Assembly (NCBI RefSeq): GCF_013177735.1
Contig: NZ_WOEZ01000126.1
Coordinates: 112,483 to 176,482, forward strand
Direction of reading: 5' to 3'
Source: Paraburkholderia elongata
GTDB taxonomy: Bacteria; Pseudomonadota; Gammaproteobacteria; Burkholderiales; Burkholderiaceae
DNA: 64,000 nucleotides
Shown here: positions 34,260-42,515 of the stretch, one piece after another
How the letters are laid out: the number at the start of each line of letters is the position of its first letter
How positions within the stretch are numbered: the first letter of the stretch is position 1
The notes under the pieces: generated by a model
The model's input: the letters and a program-made list of their open reading frames with translations, nothing else
Database searches by the model: none
What the model was told of the DNA's origin: nothing
Made by a program: the position numbers and the translations under genes

Positions 34260-34751
34260 ATGAGACACATCATTTCAGTCCTGCTGGAAAACGAACCGGG
34301 CGCGTTGTCACGCGTGGTCGGTCTCTTCTCGGCACGCGGCTATAACATTGAAACCTTGACGGTGGCTCCGACCGAAGACCGTTCGCTGTCGCGCATGACC
34401 ATCGTCTCCATTGGCTCGGACGACGTGATCGAACAGATCACGAAGCATCTGAACCGCCTGATCGAGGTGGTGAAAGTGGTCGACCTTACCGAGGGCGCCC
34501 ACATCGAGCGCGAGCTGATGTTGATCAAGGTAAGGGCGGTCGGCAAGGAACGTGAGGAGATGAAACGGATGTCGGATATTTTCCGCGGCCGCATCATCGA
34601 CGTCACCGAAAAGACCTACACGATCGAACTGACGGGCGCGAGCGACAAGCTCGATGCCTTCATCGAAGGGATCGACGCGACTGCGATTCTCGAAACCGTC
34701 CGTACGGGCAGTTCGGGCATTGGCCGCGGCGAGCGCATTCTGAAGGTTTGA
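34260..34751 (+). CDS. ilvH: Acetolactate synthase small (regulatory) subunit IlvH
   Basis: A 163-residue ACT-domain protein. MRHIISVLLENEPGALSRV at the N-terminus is the ACT signature and NIETLTVAPTED the next conserved part; the C-terminal half is the second ACT-like domain. It binds valine to give feedback inhibition of the large subunit. It sits between ilvB and ilvC, so subunit stoichiometry is probably set by the operon. GAAGAAGCGA lies upstream as a weak ribosome-binding site. Confidence 0.96.
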   Translation: MRHIISVLLENEPGALSRVVGLFSARGYNIETLTVAPTEDRSLSRMTIVSIGSDDVIEQITKHLNRLIEVVKVVDLTEGAHIERELMLIKVRAVGKEREEMKRMSDIFRGRIIDVTEKTYTIELTGASDKLDAFIEGIDATAILETVRTGSSGIGRGERILKV

Positions 34752-34762
34752 CGCGCGCGCTG

Positions 34763-34799
34763 AGTTGCGGTTCGAAGTTGCGTTCTAAGTTGCGTTATT
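34763..34799 (+). repeat. Three imperfect AGTTGCG repeats before ilvC
   Basis: AGTTGCGGTTCGA, AGTTGCGTTCTA and AGTTGCGTTATT start at 34763, 34776 and 34788. They lie in the 156-base gap between ilvH and ilvC. A binding site or a duplication scar are both possible. Confidence 0.5.
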
Positions 34800-34907
34800 A
34801 ACCGTCTCGATCGAAGCCGGGCAGTGCCTTCAAGAACCCGGCCAAGCAACACAACATTCGCAGTATTTGTATTTCACTGAATCATCGAATTTAGCCAAGG
34901 AACCGAC

Positions 34908-35924
34908 ATGAAAGTTTTCTACGACAAGGACGCCGACCTCTCCCTCATCAAGGGCAAGCAAGTCACCATCATCGGCTATGGCTCGCAAGGCCATGCTCAC
35001 GCACTGAACCTGAGCGAAAGCGGCGTGAAGGTCACGGTCGGTCTGCGCAAGGGCGGCGCATCGTGGAGCAAGGCTGAGAACGCCGGCCTGCAAGTCAAGG
35101 AAGTGGCGGAAGCCGTCAAGGGCGCAGACGTCGTCATGATGCTGCTGCCGGACGAGCAGATCGCTGAAGTTTACGCAAAGGAAGTGCACGCCAACATCAA
35201 GCAAGGCGCGGCGCTGGCCTTCGCGCACGGCTTCAACGTGCACTACGGCCAGGTGATTCCGCGTGCCGACCTCGACGTCATCATGATCGCGCCGAAGGCC
35301 CCGGGCCACACGGTTCGCGGTACGTACTCGCAAGGTGGCGGCGTGCCCCACCTGATCGCTGTTGCGCAAGACAAGTCGGGCGCAGCACGTGACATCGCTT
35401 TGTCGTACGCTGCGGCGAACGGCGGCGGCCGTGCCGGCATCATCGAAACGAACTTCCGCGAAGAAACGGAAACCGACCTGTTCGGCGAACAAGCCGTGCT
35501 GTGCGGCGGTACGGTCGACCTGATCAAGGCCGGCTTCGAAACGCTGGTGGAAGCGGGCTACGCGCCGGAAATGGCGTACTTCGAGTGCCTGCACGAACTG
35601 AAGCTGATCGTCGACCTGATCTACGAAGGCGGCATCGCGAACATGAACTACTCGATCTCGAACAACGCCGAATATGGCGAGTACGTGACGGGTCCGCGTA
35701 TCGTGACGGCTGAAACGAAGAAGGCGATGAAGGCCGTGCTGACGGACATTCAGACCGGCGAGTACGCAAAGAGCTTCATCATCGAAAACAAGGCTGGCGC
35801 ACCGACGCTGCAATCGCGCCGCCGTCTGACGGCCGAGCACCAGATCGAAACGGTGGGTGCCAAGCTGCGTTCGATGATGCCGTGGATCGCTGCGAACAAG
35901 TTGGTCGATCAGTCGAAGAACTAA
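34908..35924 (+). CDS. ilvC: Ketol-acid reductoisomerase IlvC (class I)
   Basis: A 338-residue, short-form KARI converting 2-acetolactate to 2,3-dihydroxyisovalerate with NADPH and magnesium. GYGSQGHAHALNL at residues 24-36 is the Rossmann loop, and RKGGASWSKAE (46-57) carries basic and Ser residues typical of NADPH binding. The knotted C-terminal domain holds the metal ligands (ETDLFGEQAVLCGG and CLHELKLIVDL). Translation starts after AAGGAA. A strong terminator follows, so the operon ends here. Confidence 0.97.
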   Translation: MKVFYDKDADLSLIKGKQVTIIGYGSQGHAHALNLSESGVKVTVGLRKGGASWSKAENAGLQVKEVAEAVKGADVVMMLLPDEQIAEVYAKEVHANIKQGAALAFAHGFNVHYGQVIPRADLDVIMIAPKAPGHTVRGTYSQGGGVPHLIAVAQDKSGAARDIALSYAAANGGGRAGIIETNFREETETDLFGEQAVLCGGTVDLIKAGFETLVEAGYAPEMAYFECLHELKLIVDLIYEGGIANMNYSISNNAEYGEYVTGPRIVTAETKKAMKAVLTDIQTGEYAKSFIIENKAGAPTLQSRRRLTAEHQIETVGAKLRSMMPWIAANKLVDQSKN

Positions 35925-35982
35925 GAAGCCAGCTTCACCGCATCTGACCGGCGCGGCGCATCGCCGCTGCCGCCGGTAATGC

Positions 35983-36022
35983 AAAAAGCCGTCCAAGGGT
36001 GCTGAACCCTGGGCGGCTTTTG
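35983..36022 (+). terminator. Intrinsic terminator after ilvC
   Basis: AAAAGCCGTCCAAGGGT pairs with ACCCTGGGCGGCTTTT around a 5-base loop (GCTGA), giving a long interrupted stem and a T-tract. It lies 60-100 bases after ilvC and just before psd. Confidence 0.85.
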
Positions 36023-36058
36023 CTATCCTACGGTTTTACAAAAATACTGAAGCCATCC

Positions 36059-36697
36059 ATGAATTACCCTCATCCGATCATCGCGCGAGAAGGCTGGCCG
36101 TTCATCGCCATCGCAGCCGTCGTAGCACTACTGGTTCAATTCTTCGCGGGGTTCGGCTTTGCATGGCTGTTCTGGCTGATCCTGGCGTTCGTGGTGCAGT
36201 TCTTCCGCGATCCGGCACGCCCGATTCCGACTCAGGCCAACGCCGTACTGTGCCCGGCCGACGGCCGTATCGTCGCAGTCGAGACAGCGCATGATCCGTA
36301 TGCCAACCGTGAAGCGCTGAAGATCAGCGTGTTCATGAACGTTTTCAATGTCCACTCGCAACGCTCGCCGGTGGATGGCGCAATCTCCAAGGTCGAATAT
36401 TTTCCGGGCGCGTATCTGAATGCCGCGGTGGATAAGGCTTCGCTCGAAAACGAGCGCAACGCGGTGGTGATCGAAATGGCTGGCGGCCAGACGGTGACCT
36501 CGGTGCAGATCGCCGGTCTGATTGCGCGGCGTATTCTTTGCTACGTACGGTCAGGTGAGCCGCTCACGCGTGGTCAACGTTATGGATTTATCCGGTTTGG
36601 CTCGCGCGTCGACGTGTATCTGCCGGTTGGCAGCCGTCCGCGTGTGTCGATCGGCGAGAAGGTTTCCGCGTCGTCCACGATCCTCGCTGAACTATAA
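36059..36697 (+). CDS. psd: Phosphatidylserine decarboxylase proenzyme Psd (short form)
   Basis: A 212-residue proenzyme that makes phosphatidylethanolamine. Two N-terminal spans (residues about 15-50) precede the catalytic part. The self-cleavage site reads FGSRVDVY, with Gly181 and Ser182 splitting to give a pyruvoyl cofactor on the alpha subunit. NVFNVHSQRSPVDG carries the catalytic histidine. This short form is the archaetidylserine decarboxylase-like type common in Burkholderia. It is 24 bases upstream of pssA, so synthesis and decarboxylation of phosphatidylserine are coupled. Confidence 0.95.
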   Translation: MNYPHPIIAREGWPFIAIAAVVALLVQFFAGFGFAWLFWLILAFVVQFFRDPARPIPTQANAVLCPADGRIVAVETAHDPYANREALKISVFMNVFNVHSQRSPVDGAISKVEYFPGAYLNAAVDKASLENERNAVVIEMAGGQTVTSVQIAGLIARRILCYVRSGEPLTRGQRYGFIRFGSRVDVYLPVGSRPRVSIGEKVSASSTILAEL

Positions 36698-36721
36698 AGC
36701 GGCACCAAGGAGGTTTTCCGA

Positions 36722-37591
36722 ATGGCCGCATTCAAACCGCGTCGACCCCGCAACAGTGGACCGCTACCGCGTCCGTTCCGCCGTAACAAGCCGATCGTGG
36801 CGGAGTCGCCGGCAGTCGATAGCCGGCGCGCTCAGCGTCAGCAGTTCCTGAGGAAGCGCGGCATTTACCTGCTGCCGAACGCGTTTACGACCGCCGCGCT
36901 CTTTTGCGGCTTCTTCGCCGTGGTGCAGGCGATGAACGTGCGCTTCGAAATCGCGGCGATCGCGATTTTCGTGGCGATGGTGCTGGACGGCATGGACGGG
37001 CGGGTCGCTCGCATGACGCATACGCAAAGCGCGTTCGGCGAACAGTTCGACAGCCTCTCGGACATGGTGTCGTTCGGTGTGGCGCCGGCGCTCGTGATGT
37101 ACGAGTGGATCCTGAAGGATCTCGGCCGCTGGGGCTGGCTCGCGGCGTTCGTCTACTGTTCGGGGGCGGCGTTGCGTCTCGCGCGCTTCAACACGAACAT
37201 CGGCGTGGTCGATAAGCGCTTCTTCCAGGGCATGCCGAGCCCGGCGGCCGCGGCGCTGATCGCCGGTTTCGTGTGGCTCGCCACCGATAACCGCGTGCCG
37301 CTCAAGCTGGTGTGGCTGCCGTGGGTCGCCTTCGTGCTGACCATCTACGCCGGTGTGACGATGGTGTCGAACGCGCCGTTTTACAGCGGCAAGGCGCTCG
37401 ACGTGCGGCACCGCGTACCGTTCGGCGTGATTCTGCTGGTGGTGGTGGCGTTCGTGCTGGTGTCGTCCGATCCGCCGCTGATGCTGTTCGGCCTGTTCGT
37501 GCTGTACGGTCTGTCGGGCTATGTGTTCTGGGCCTATCAGGCGGTGCGGGGCAGGGCGAATCCGGCTCGGTCCGTGCAGCGGGATCGATAA
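36722..37591 (+). CDS. pssA: CDP-diacylglycerol-serine O-phosphatidyltransferase PssA
   Basis: A 289-residue CDP-alcohol phosphotransferase with about eight membrane spans. The signature D-G-x2-A-R-x8-G-x3-D-x3-D is visible as DGMDGRVARMTHTQSAFGEQFDSLSD around residues 95-120, so the active site is intact. It makes phosphatidylserine from CDP-diacylglycerol and serine at the inner membrane. The first 40 residues are basic and Pro-rich. AGGAGG lies 7 bases before the ATG. Paired with psd. Confidence 0.95.
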   Translation: MAAFKPRRPRNSGPLPRPFRRNKPIVAESPAVDSRRAQRQQFLRKRGIYLLPNAFTTAALFCGFFAVVQAMNVRFEIAAIAIFVAMVLDGMDGRVARMTHTQSAFGEQFDSLSDMVSFGVAPALVMYEWILKDLGRWGWLAAFVYCSGAALRLARFNTNIGVVDKRFFQGMPSPAAAALIAGFVWLATDNRVPLKLVWLPWVAFVLTIYAGVTMVSNAPFYSGKALDVRHRVPFGVILLVVVAFVLVSSDPPLMLFGLFVLYGLSGYVFWAYQAVRGRANPARSVQRDR

Positions 37592-37626
37592 GCGCATCCG
37601 CACATTCGTGTGTCGGCGAGATGAAA

Positions 37627-37653
37627 AAACGGCGGCCTTCGGGCTGCCGTTTT
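37627..37653 (+). terminator. Intrinsic terminator after pssA
   Basis: ACGGC-G-GCC, loop TTCG, GGC-T-GCCGT gives a stable stem, preceded by AAAAA and followed by TTT. It should end psd-pssA transcripts and may work in both directions. Confidence 0.8.
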
Positions 37654-37703
37654 GCTTGATGCGAGCGGTGTCCGAGGCCGCCCGGAGGCAGGTGTGACGC
37701 CAA

Positions 37704-37732
37704 TTGCACGGCGCTGGGAATGCCGCTATAGT
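37704..37732 (+). promoter_or_regulatory. leuA promoter
   Basis: TTGCAC, 17 bases, TATAGT. The spacing is ideal. Transcription would start near 37739, giving about 215 bases of leader. Confidence 0.6.
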
Positions 37733-37954
37733 CGTTGGATGAATGCGTTCACGCTCTCCCACAATTATCAGCAAGCGTATCAACGAGCCGGTGCGCCGCT
37801 GGGCGTGCTAGCGCTAGCGCGTCTATCGCGCTGATCGCTTCGTTTTCCGCCTTCCGTCTGCCTCGTCTATGGTTTAGCGTCGCCAGCGGTGGCGCAAACA
37901 CCCGAATTCCAATATCCGATCCCCGCAATTGAACGACTCCCCAGGAGACCCGAC

Positions 37955-39502
37955 ATGGCCGACAAACTGATCATATTCGACACCACGTTGCGTGACGGCG
38001 AGCAATCGCCCGGCGCGTCGATGACGAAAGAAGAAAAAATCCGTATCGCGAAGCAACTCGAACGGATGAAGGTGGACGTGATCGAAGCGGGCTTCGCCGC
38101 CAGCTCGAATGGCGACTTCGATTCGATTCACACGATTGCGGGCCTGATCAAGGACAGCACGATCTGCTCGCTGGCCCGTGCGAACGACAAAGACATTCAA
38201 CGCGCTGCTGACGCACTCAAGCCGGCCGATCATTTCCGCATCCACACGTTCATCGCAACGTCGCCGCTGCATATGGAAAAGAAGCTGCGCATGACGCCGG
38301 ATCAGGTGTTCGAACAGGCGAAGCTGGCGGTGCGTTTCGCCCGCAAGTTCACGGACGACGTCGAGTTTTCGCCGGAAGACGGCAGCCGCTCGGACATGGA
38401 TTTTCTGTGCCGTGTGCTGGAAGCGGTGATTGCCGAAGGCGCGACTACCATCAACATCGCGGATACGGTCGGCTACGGCGTGCCGGAGTTGTACGGCCAG
38501 CTCGTGAAGACGCTGCGTGAGCGTATTCCGAACTCGCATAAGGCTGTGTTTTCGGTGCATTGCCATAACGATCTCGGCATGGCGGTGGCGAACTCGCTGG
38601 CCGGTGTGAAGATCGGCGGCGCGCGTCAGGTCGAGTGCACGATCAACGGCCTCGGTGAGCGCGCGGGTAATACGTCGCTCGAAGAAATCGTGATGGCCGT
38701 GAAGACCCGCAAGGATTATTTCGGCCTCGATATCGGTCTCGATACGACGCAGATCGTGCCGGCTTCGAAACTGGTGTCGCAGATCACCGGTTTCGTCGTG
38801 CAGCCGAACAAGGCCGTAGTCGGCGCGAACGCGTTTGCGCACGCATCCGGCATTCACCAGGACGGCGTGCTGAAAGCGCGCGACACGTACGAAATCATGC
38901 GTGCCGAAGATGTGGGCTGGAGCGCGAACAAGATCGTGCTTGGCAAGTTGTCGGGCCGGAATGCGTTCAAGCAGCGTCTGCAGGAACTGGGTATCGCGCT
39001 CGATAGCGAAGGCGAGTTGAATACCGCGTTCGCACGCTTCAAGGAATTGGCGGACCGCAAGTCGGAAATTTTCGACGAAGACATCATCGCGATCGTCACT
39101 GAGGAATCGGCCGAAGCGCAGGAGAAGGAGCACTACAAGTTCCTGTCGCTGTCGCAGCATTCGGAAACCGGCGAGCAGCCGCACGCGAAGATCGTGTTCT
39201 CGGTCGAAGGCAAGGAAGTGACCGGGGAAGCACGCGGCAACGGTCCGGTGGATGCCACGCTCAATGCGATTGAAACGGAAGTGGGAAGCGGGTCGGAACT
39301 GCTGCTGTATTCGGTGAACGCCATCACAACCGGTACGCAGGCGCAGGGCGAAGTGACCGTGCGGCTGTCGAAGAGCGGGCGCATCGTTAACGGCGTGGGC
39401 ACCGATCCGGATATTGTCGCGGCTTCCGCGAAGGCGTATATCTCGGCGCTCAACAAACTGTATTCGAACTTCGATAAGTTGAATCCGCAACGCTCGGAGT
39501 GA
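37955..39502 (+). CDS. leuA: 2-isopropylmalate synthase LeuA
   Basis: A 515-residue enzyme that condenses acetyl-CoA and 2-ketoisovalerate in the first committed step of leucine synthesis. DTTLRDGEQSPG at residues 9-20 holds the metal-binding Asp, and HCHND supplies His202 and His204. The TIM barrel ends near 290, and the C-terminal leucine-binding regulatory domain (about 390-515) is complete, so feedback inhibition is expected. The start was set at MADKLIIFD with GGAGACC upstream; an extension to 37889 is not conserved. Confidence 0.97.
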   Translation: MADKLIIFDTTLRDGEQSPGASMTKEEKIRIAKQLERMKVDVIEAGFAASSNGDFDSIHTIAGLIKDSTICSLARANDKDIQRAADALKPADHFRIHTFIATSPLHMEKKLRMTPDQVFEQAKLAVRFARKFTDDVEFSPEDGSRSDMDFLCRVLEAVIAEGATTINIADTVGYGVPELYGQLVKTLRERIPNSHKAVFSVHCHNDLGMAVANSLAGVKIGGARQVECTINGLGERAGNTSLEEIVMAVKTRKDYFGLDIGLDTTQIVPASKLVSQITGFVVQPNKAVVGANAFAHASGIHQDGVLKARDTYEIMRAEDVGWSANKIVLGKLSGRNAFKQRLQELGIALDSEGELNTAFARFKELADRKSEIFDEDIIAIVTEESAEAQEKEHYKFLSLSQHSETGEQPHAKIVFSVEGKEVTGEARGNGPVDATLNAIETEVGSGSELLLYSVNAITTGTQAQGEVTVRLSKSGRIVNGVGTDPDIVAASAKAYISALNKLYSNFDKLNPQRSE

Positions 39503-39552
39503 TGGGGGAGCAGGGCGCGCTGGCTGCGCGCTCGCTGAACCAGATTGACAAG

Positions 39553-39590
39553 AAGCCCCGTGCCCTGAAAAGCACGGGGTTTCCTGCTTT
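39553..39590. terminator. Bidirectional terminator after leuA
   Basis: CCCCGTGC (39556-39563) pairs with GCACGGGG (39572-39579) around an 8-base loop, followed by TTTCCTGCTTTT on the plus strand. It separates leuA from the convergent lipoprotein gene. Confidence 0.8.
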
Positions 39591-39620
39591 TGCGGTGTGC
39601 GTTTTACGCGCTGCGAGCGC

Positions 39621-40184
39621 TCAGAACAGGTTGCGGCGATTCGGATCGTGCATCGGATCAGGCGTTTTCTGCGTGAGCCGCACAATACCCTGATCGTCGA
39701 AATAAAAGCTGTACATCATGTACCAGACGTTGTCTTCCAGATAGCGATACGTCCAGACCTCGCGCTTCATCAATGGGAAGTACGACGTTTCGACTGGGCG
39801 GCCGAAGTTCACCAGCACGTCGCTCTTGGTCCATTTGCCGATTTCCGCCCGGTAGAACTCGTTAGGCTGAAGCACCTGGCGCACGGTGACGATCTTGCCG
39901 GATGCGTCGATGTCGGCAGCGGTAGTGGTTTCACCCATTGGCTGGGTCGGCCACATCAGCCGCTTGCCACCGTTGGGCAGGTCGTAGCTTTCACGCGGTG
40001 CACCGAGGCGGGCGACGATGGTCGATTCGTCCGCGCCTTGGCTGTATTGCTGCCAGGGCTGCACGCAGCCGGCGAGCGTGACCGTGAGCGTGAGCGCGCC
40101 CAGGCAGGCGAGCGCGGCGCGGCGCAGGCGTGCTGCGGGCGGCGCTTCGATCGAGGCCGCCGTGGATGGGTGGCGGTTGAACAT
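39621..40184 (-). CDS. Predicted lipoprotein, uncharacterised
   Basis: A 187-residue protein with a lipoprotein signal: a basic stretch at residues 19-22, a hydrophobic core and the lipobox LAGC with Cys40. The mature part contains QPWQQYSQGADESTIVARLG and a C-terminal region with many aromatic residues (VWTYRYLEDNVWYMMYSFYF). The pattern resembles the SmpA/BamE-like outer-membrane lipoprotein fold (two helices, then a small sheet) but I cannot assign it. The start ATG 40184 gives a signal peptide of usual length. Confidence 0.75.
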   Translation of the reverse strand: MFNRHPSTAASIEAPPAARLRRAALACLGALTLTVTLAGCVQPWQQYSQGADESTIVARLGAPRESYDLPNGGKRLMWPTQPMGETTTAADIDASGKIVTVRQVLQPNEFYRAEIGKWTKSDVLVNFGRPVETSYFPLMKREVWTYRYLEDNVWYMMYSFYFDDQGIVRLTQKTPDPMHDPNRRNLF

Positions 40185-40368
40185 GAATTCCTCCGATGGC
40201 ATTTGACTCGCGGTTTTTATCATCGAGACGCATTATTTTGACACGGGCGGCAGCAAAAGATTTGCGCCTCGTGCGAGGCGTCCCTGGATGCACAGTAACG
40301 AATTCGCCGGCTTGCTTATTCCGTCTGGAACGCCCTATGATCCGCGCTTCGACGAATCAAGCGGGGCA

Positions 40369-41691
40369 ATGACGATGGCGAAATGGCAACGGGCGGCAGC
40401 AGCGGCAGTCGTCGCGCTGGCGGCGATTTCGATGGCCGCGGCGCCTCACGCCGCGGGAGATACGGCGTCTGATGCAGCCAGCAAGCCGGTAAATCAGCCC
40501 ACGGGTGCGCCGATCCAGCTTGCGCTGATCGAAGGCATGTCCGGCCCATTCGCCAACGCGGGCGCGGCGGTGGAGCGCAATCTGCGCTTCGGCGTCGAAC
40601 AGGTGAATGCGCAAGGCGGCGTGAAGCTCGCCGGCGGCGCGCATCCGCTCGAACTGGTCGTGCTCGACAGCAAGGGCAGTGCGGAAGAGGCGTTGGTGCA
40701 ACTGCGCGCCGCCGCGGACCGGCACATCGGTTACATCATGCAGGGCAACAGTTCGGCAGTGGCGGCCGCGCTGATCGGCGCGATCGATAAACAGAACAGC
40801 CGCGAGCCGGGCAACCGCGAACTGTTCCTCAATTATTCCGCCGACGATCCCGCCCTGACCAATGCCAATTGCAGTTTCTGGCACTTCCGCTTCGACGCGC
40901 ACGCGGGCATGCGCATGGATGCGCTGGTTGACGTGGTCCAGCGTGACAAGGCGGTGAAGAAGGTCTATCTGCTGAACCAGGACTATAGTTTCGGCCATGA
41001 TGTCAGCAGTCTCGCGCGCTCGACGCTGGCCGCGAAGCGGCCGGATATCGCGGTCGTGGGTGACGAATTTCATCCGATCGGCCGCGTGAAGGACTTCGCA
41101 CCGTACATCGCGAAGATCCGCGCGAGCGGCGCGGACGCGGTTATCACCGGCAACTGGGGCAACGATCTGACGCTGCTCGTGAAAGCGGCGAGGGAGCAGG
41201 GGCTGGACACCCGGTTCTACACGTTCTACGGCAATAGTCTTGGCGCGCCGGCCGCGTTGGGCGACGCCGGCGTCAAGCACGTGATCGCGGTGGCCGACTG
41301 GCACCCGAACGCCGGCGGCGCGGCCTCCGACGCTTGGTACGCCGCATTTCGCGCCCGTTTCCCGGCTGCCCAGGATGACTACCCGGTGCTGCGCATGCCG
41401 TTGATGATCGAAACCCTCGCCGCGGCGATGAACCGCGCTGGCAGCGCCGACCCGACGGCTGTCGCCCGGGCCCTGGAGGGGATCAAGTTCGACAACGGCT
41501 TTCACGCCTCGTGGATGCGGGCCGATGACCATCAGATGATCCAGCCCCTTTACGTGATGGAGATGGACAAGGCCGGCACGCCGGGAGTCAAGTTCGACAA
41601 TGAAGGTTCAGGCTACGGTTTCCGCACGGTGCTGGCGTTGCCGCCCGAGCGCACTGTGCCGCCGACGGTGTGCAGGATGAAACGGCCGTAA
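40369..41691 (+). CDS. Branched-chain amino-acid-type periplasmic binding protein
   Basis: A 440-residue protein with a Sec signal peptide (residues about 1-30, alanine-rich) and a type I periplasmic binding fold (Peripla_BP_6, Leu/Ile/Val-binding family). GMSGPFANAGAAVERNLRFGVEQVN near the start of the mature protein and the DVSSLARSTLAAKRPDI region are typical. No ABC permease or ATPase is adjacent, so the system it serves is unknown. It may also bind aromatic or other small acids. Start ATG 40369; ATG 40375 is equally possible. Confidence 0.85.
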   Translation: MTMAKWQRAAAAAVVALAAISMAAAPHAAGDTASDAASKPVNQPTGAPIQLALIEGMSGPFANAGAAVERNLRFGVEQVNAQGGVKLAGGAHPLELVVLDSKGSAEEALVQLRAAADRHIGYIMQGNSSAVAAALIGAIDKQNSREPGNRELFLNYSADDPALTNANCSFWHFRFDAHAGMRMDALVDVVQRDKAVKKVYLLNQDYSFGHDVSSLARSTLAAKRPDIAVVGDEFHPIGRVKDFAPYIAKIRASGADAVITGNWGNDLTLLVKAAREQGLDTRFYTFYGNSLGAPAALGDAGVKHVIAVADWHPNAGGAASDAWYAAFRARFPAAQDDYPVLRMPLMIETLAAAMNRAGSADPTAVARALEGIKFDNGFHASWMRADDHQMIQPLYVMEMDKAGTPGVKFDNEGSGYGFRTVLALPPERTVPPTVCRMKRP

Positions 41692-41764
41692 AGCGGGCCC
41701 CGAGCCGACCTACGCCGCCCACGACCCCGCCCGGCACAGCAGGGTTCGCGGCCGGATTGGGCTG

Positions 41765-41773
41765 TGCTACAAT
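41765..41773 (+). promoter_or_regulatory. Extended -10 promoter for rpsO
   Basis: TGCTACAAT combines an extended TGn with TACAAT. It gives an rpsO leader of about 115 bases, in which CACGG/CCGTG could pair (about 41840-41867), possibly part of S15 autoregulation. Confidence 0.55.
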
Positions 41774-41892
41774 ACGCGTCCCGTTGTGAGGCATGCATGG
41801 CTGTAATGCGATTGAATGCGCTTGCACACACGGGTAACCCACGGCACGGCCTTTCTTCCGTGACCGCCTGTCTAGTTCTCAAGGAAATCGAC

Positions 41893-42165
41893 ATGTCCGC
41901 AGTTGAAACAAGCAAGAAGTCCGAAGTCGTTGCGCAATTCGCACGCGCAGCTAACGACACCGGCTCCCCCGAAGTTCAGGTCGCGCTGCTCACGACCCGC
42001 ATCAACGAACTGACCGTTCACTTCAAGGCCCACACGAAGGACCACCACAGCCGCCGCGGTCTGCTGCGCATGGTGAGCCGCCGTCGTAAGTTGCTCGACT
42101 ACCTGAAGGGTAAGGACGCGGATCGTTACCGCGCACTGATCGAGAAGCTGGGTCTGCGTAAGTAA
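41893..42165 (+). CDS. rpsO: 30S ribosomal protein S15 (uS15)
   Basis: A 90-residue four-helix ribosomal protein that binds 16S rRNA helix 22 early in small-subunit assembly. NDTGSPEVQVALLTTRINELTVHFKAHTKDHHSRRGL is the family core and GKDADRYRALIEKLGLRK the end. The start follows AAGGAAATCGAC. The gene precedes pnp, the usual arrangement; S15 represses its own synthesis in several bacteria. Confidence 0.98.
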   Translation: MSAVETSKKSEVVAQFARAANDTGSPEVQVALLTTRINELTVHFKAHTKDHHSRRGLLRMVSRRRKLLDYLKGKDADRYRALIEKLGLRK

Positions 42166-42185
42166 TCGGCCAGTCGTTCAGCAAG

Positions 42186-42225
42186 ATGCCTGTGTCAGTT
42201 CCACTGATACAGGCATTTTGTTTTT
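42186..42225 (+). terminator. Intrinsic terminator after rpsO
   Basis: ATGCCTGT-G-TCAGT pairs with ACTGA-T-ACAGGCAT around a 3-base loop, followed by TTTGTTTTT. One internal G-T pair. It is probably partial, letting some transcription into pnp. Confidence 0.85.
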
Positions 42226-42375
42226 GCACGGTGCGCTTCATGTGATGTGCACCGCCTGTTGTCCGCAGTAGCGTGCTGATTCATGCGGCGGTCAGCGGGA
42301 ACAAGCAGTACAGGCAGTAGAGATAAAGCAGTTAGAAGAGAGAAACACGGCCGGGCTTCAGGGGCGGAGCTTTGT

Positions 42376-42431
42376 GTCATTCCAGCGGTTCGCGCGCGTA
42401 CATAACGTAGGGCGTGGTTCTCTGGAATGGC
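42376..42431 (+). other. pnp leader hairpin, candidate RNase III site
   Basis: GTCATTCCAG and CTGGAATGGC form a 10-bp stem (one G-U) closing a 36-base internal region. E. coli pnp carries a leader stem cut by RNase III, which lets PNPase destroy its own mRNA. The position, 85 bases before pnp, fits such control here. Confidence 0.5.
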
Positions 42432-42515
42432 ATAACACTACTCTTCCCATGTGGCGCCGGTCCTGGCGTTGCCGCGCCGCTTCTGGTCCGCGCGGCATAA
42501 CGATGAGGAAAAGCA

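Larger units (their letters stand above)
37592..37954. other. pssA-leuA intergenic region (363 bases)
   Basis: Contains an intrinsic terminator (37627-37653), a consensus-spaced promoter (37704-37732), and a long leuA leader. A 31-codon frame (37739-37834) begins where transcription should start and has a Leu-rich end, but I do not call it a gene. A small hairpin CGCCA/TGGCG (37884-37897) lies near the leuA start. Confidence 0.6.
42166..42515 (+). other. rpsO-pnp intergenic region (350 bases)
   Basis: Holds the rpsO terminator (42186-42225) and a long hairpin in the pnp leader (42376-42431). No gene is seen. The part between them (42226-42375) has no clear feature. Confidence 0.6.

Noticed and set aside
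37739..37834. A 31-codon frame before leuA as a real gene
   Set aside because: The ATG coincides with the predicted transcription start and no ribosome-binding site or homolog is recognised; kept only as a finding.
37874..39685. A 603-codon minus-strand frame opposite leuA
   Set aside because: Shadow of the leuA codon pattern; no domain seen.
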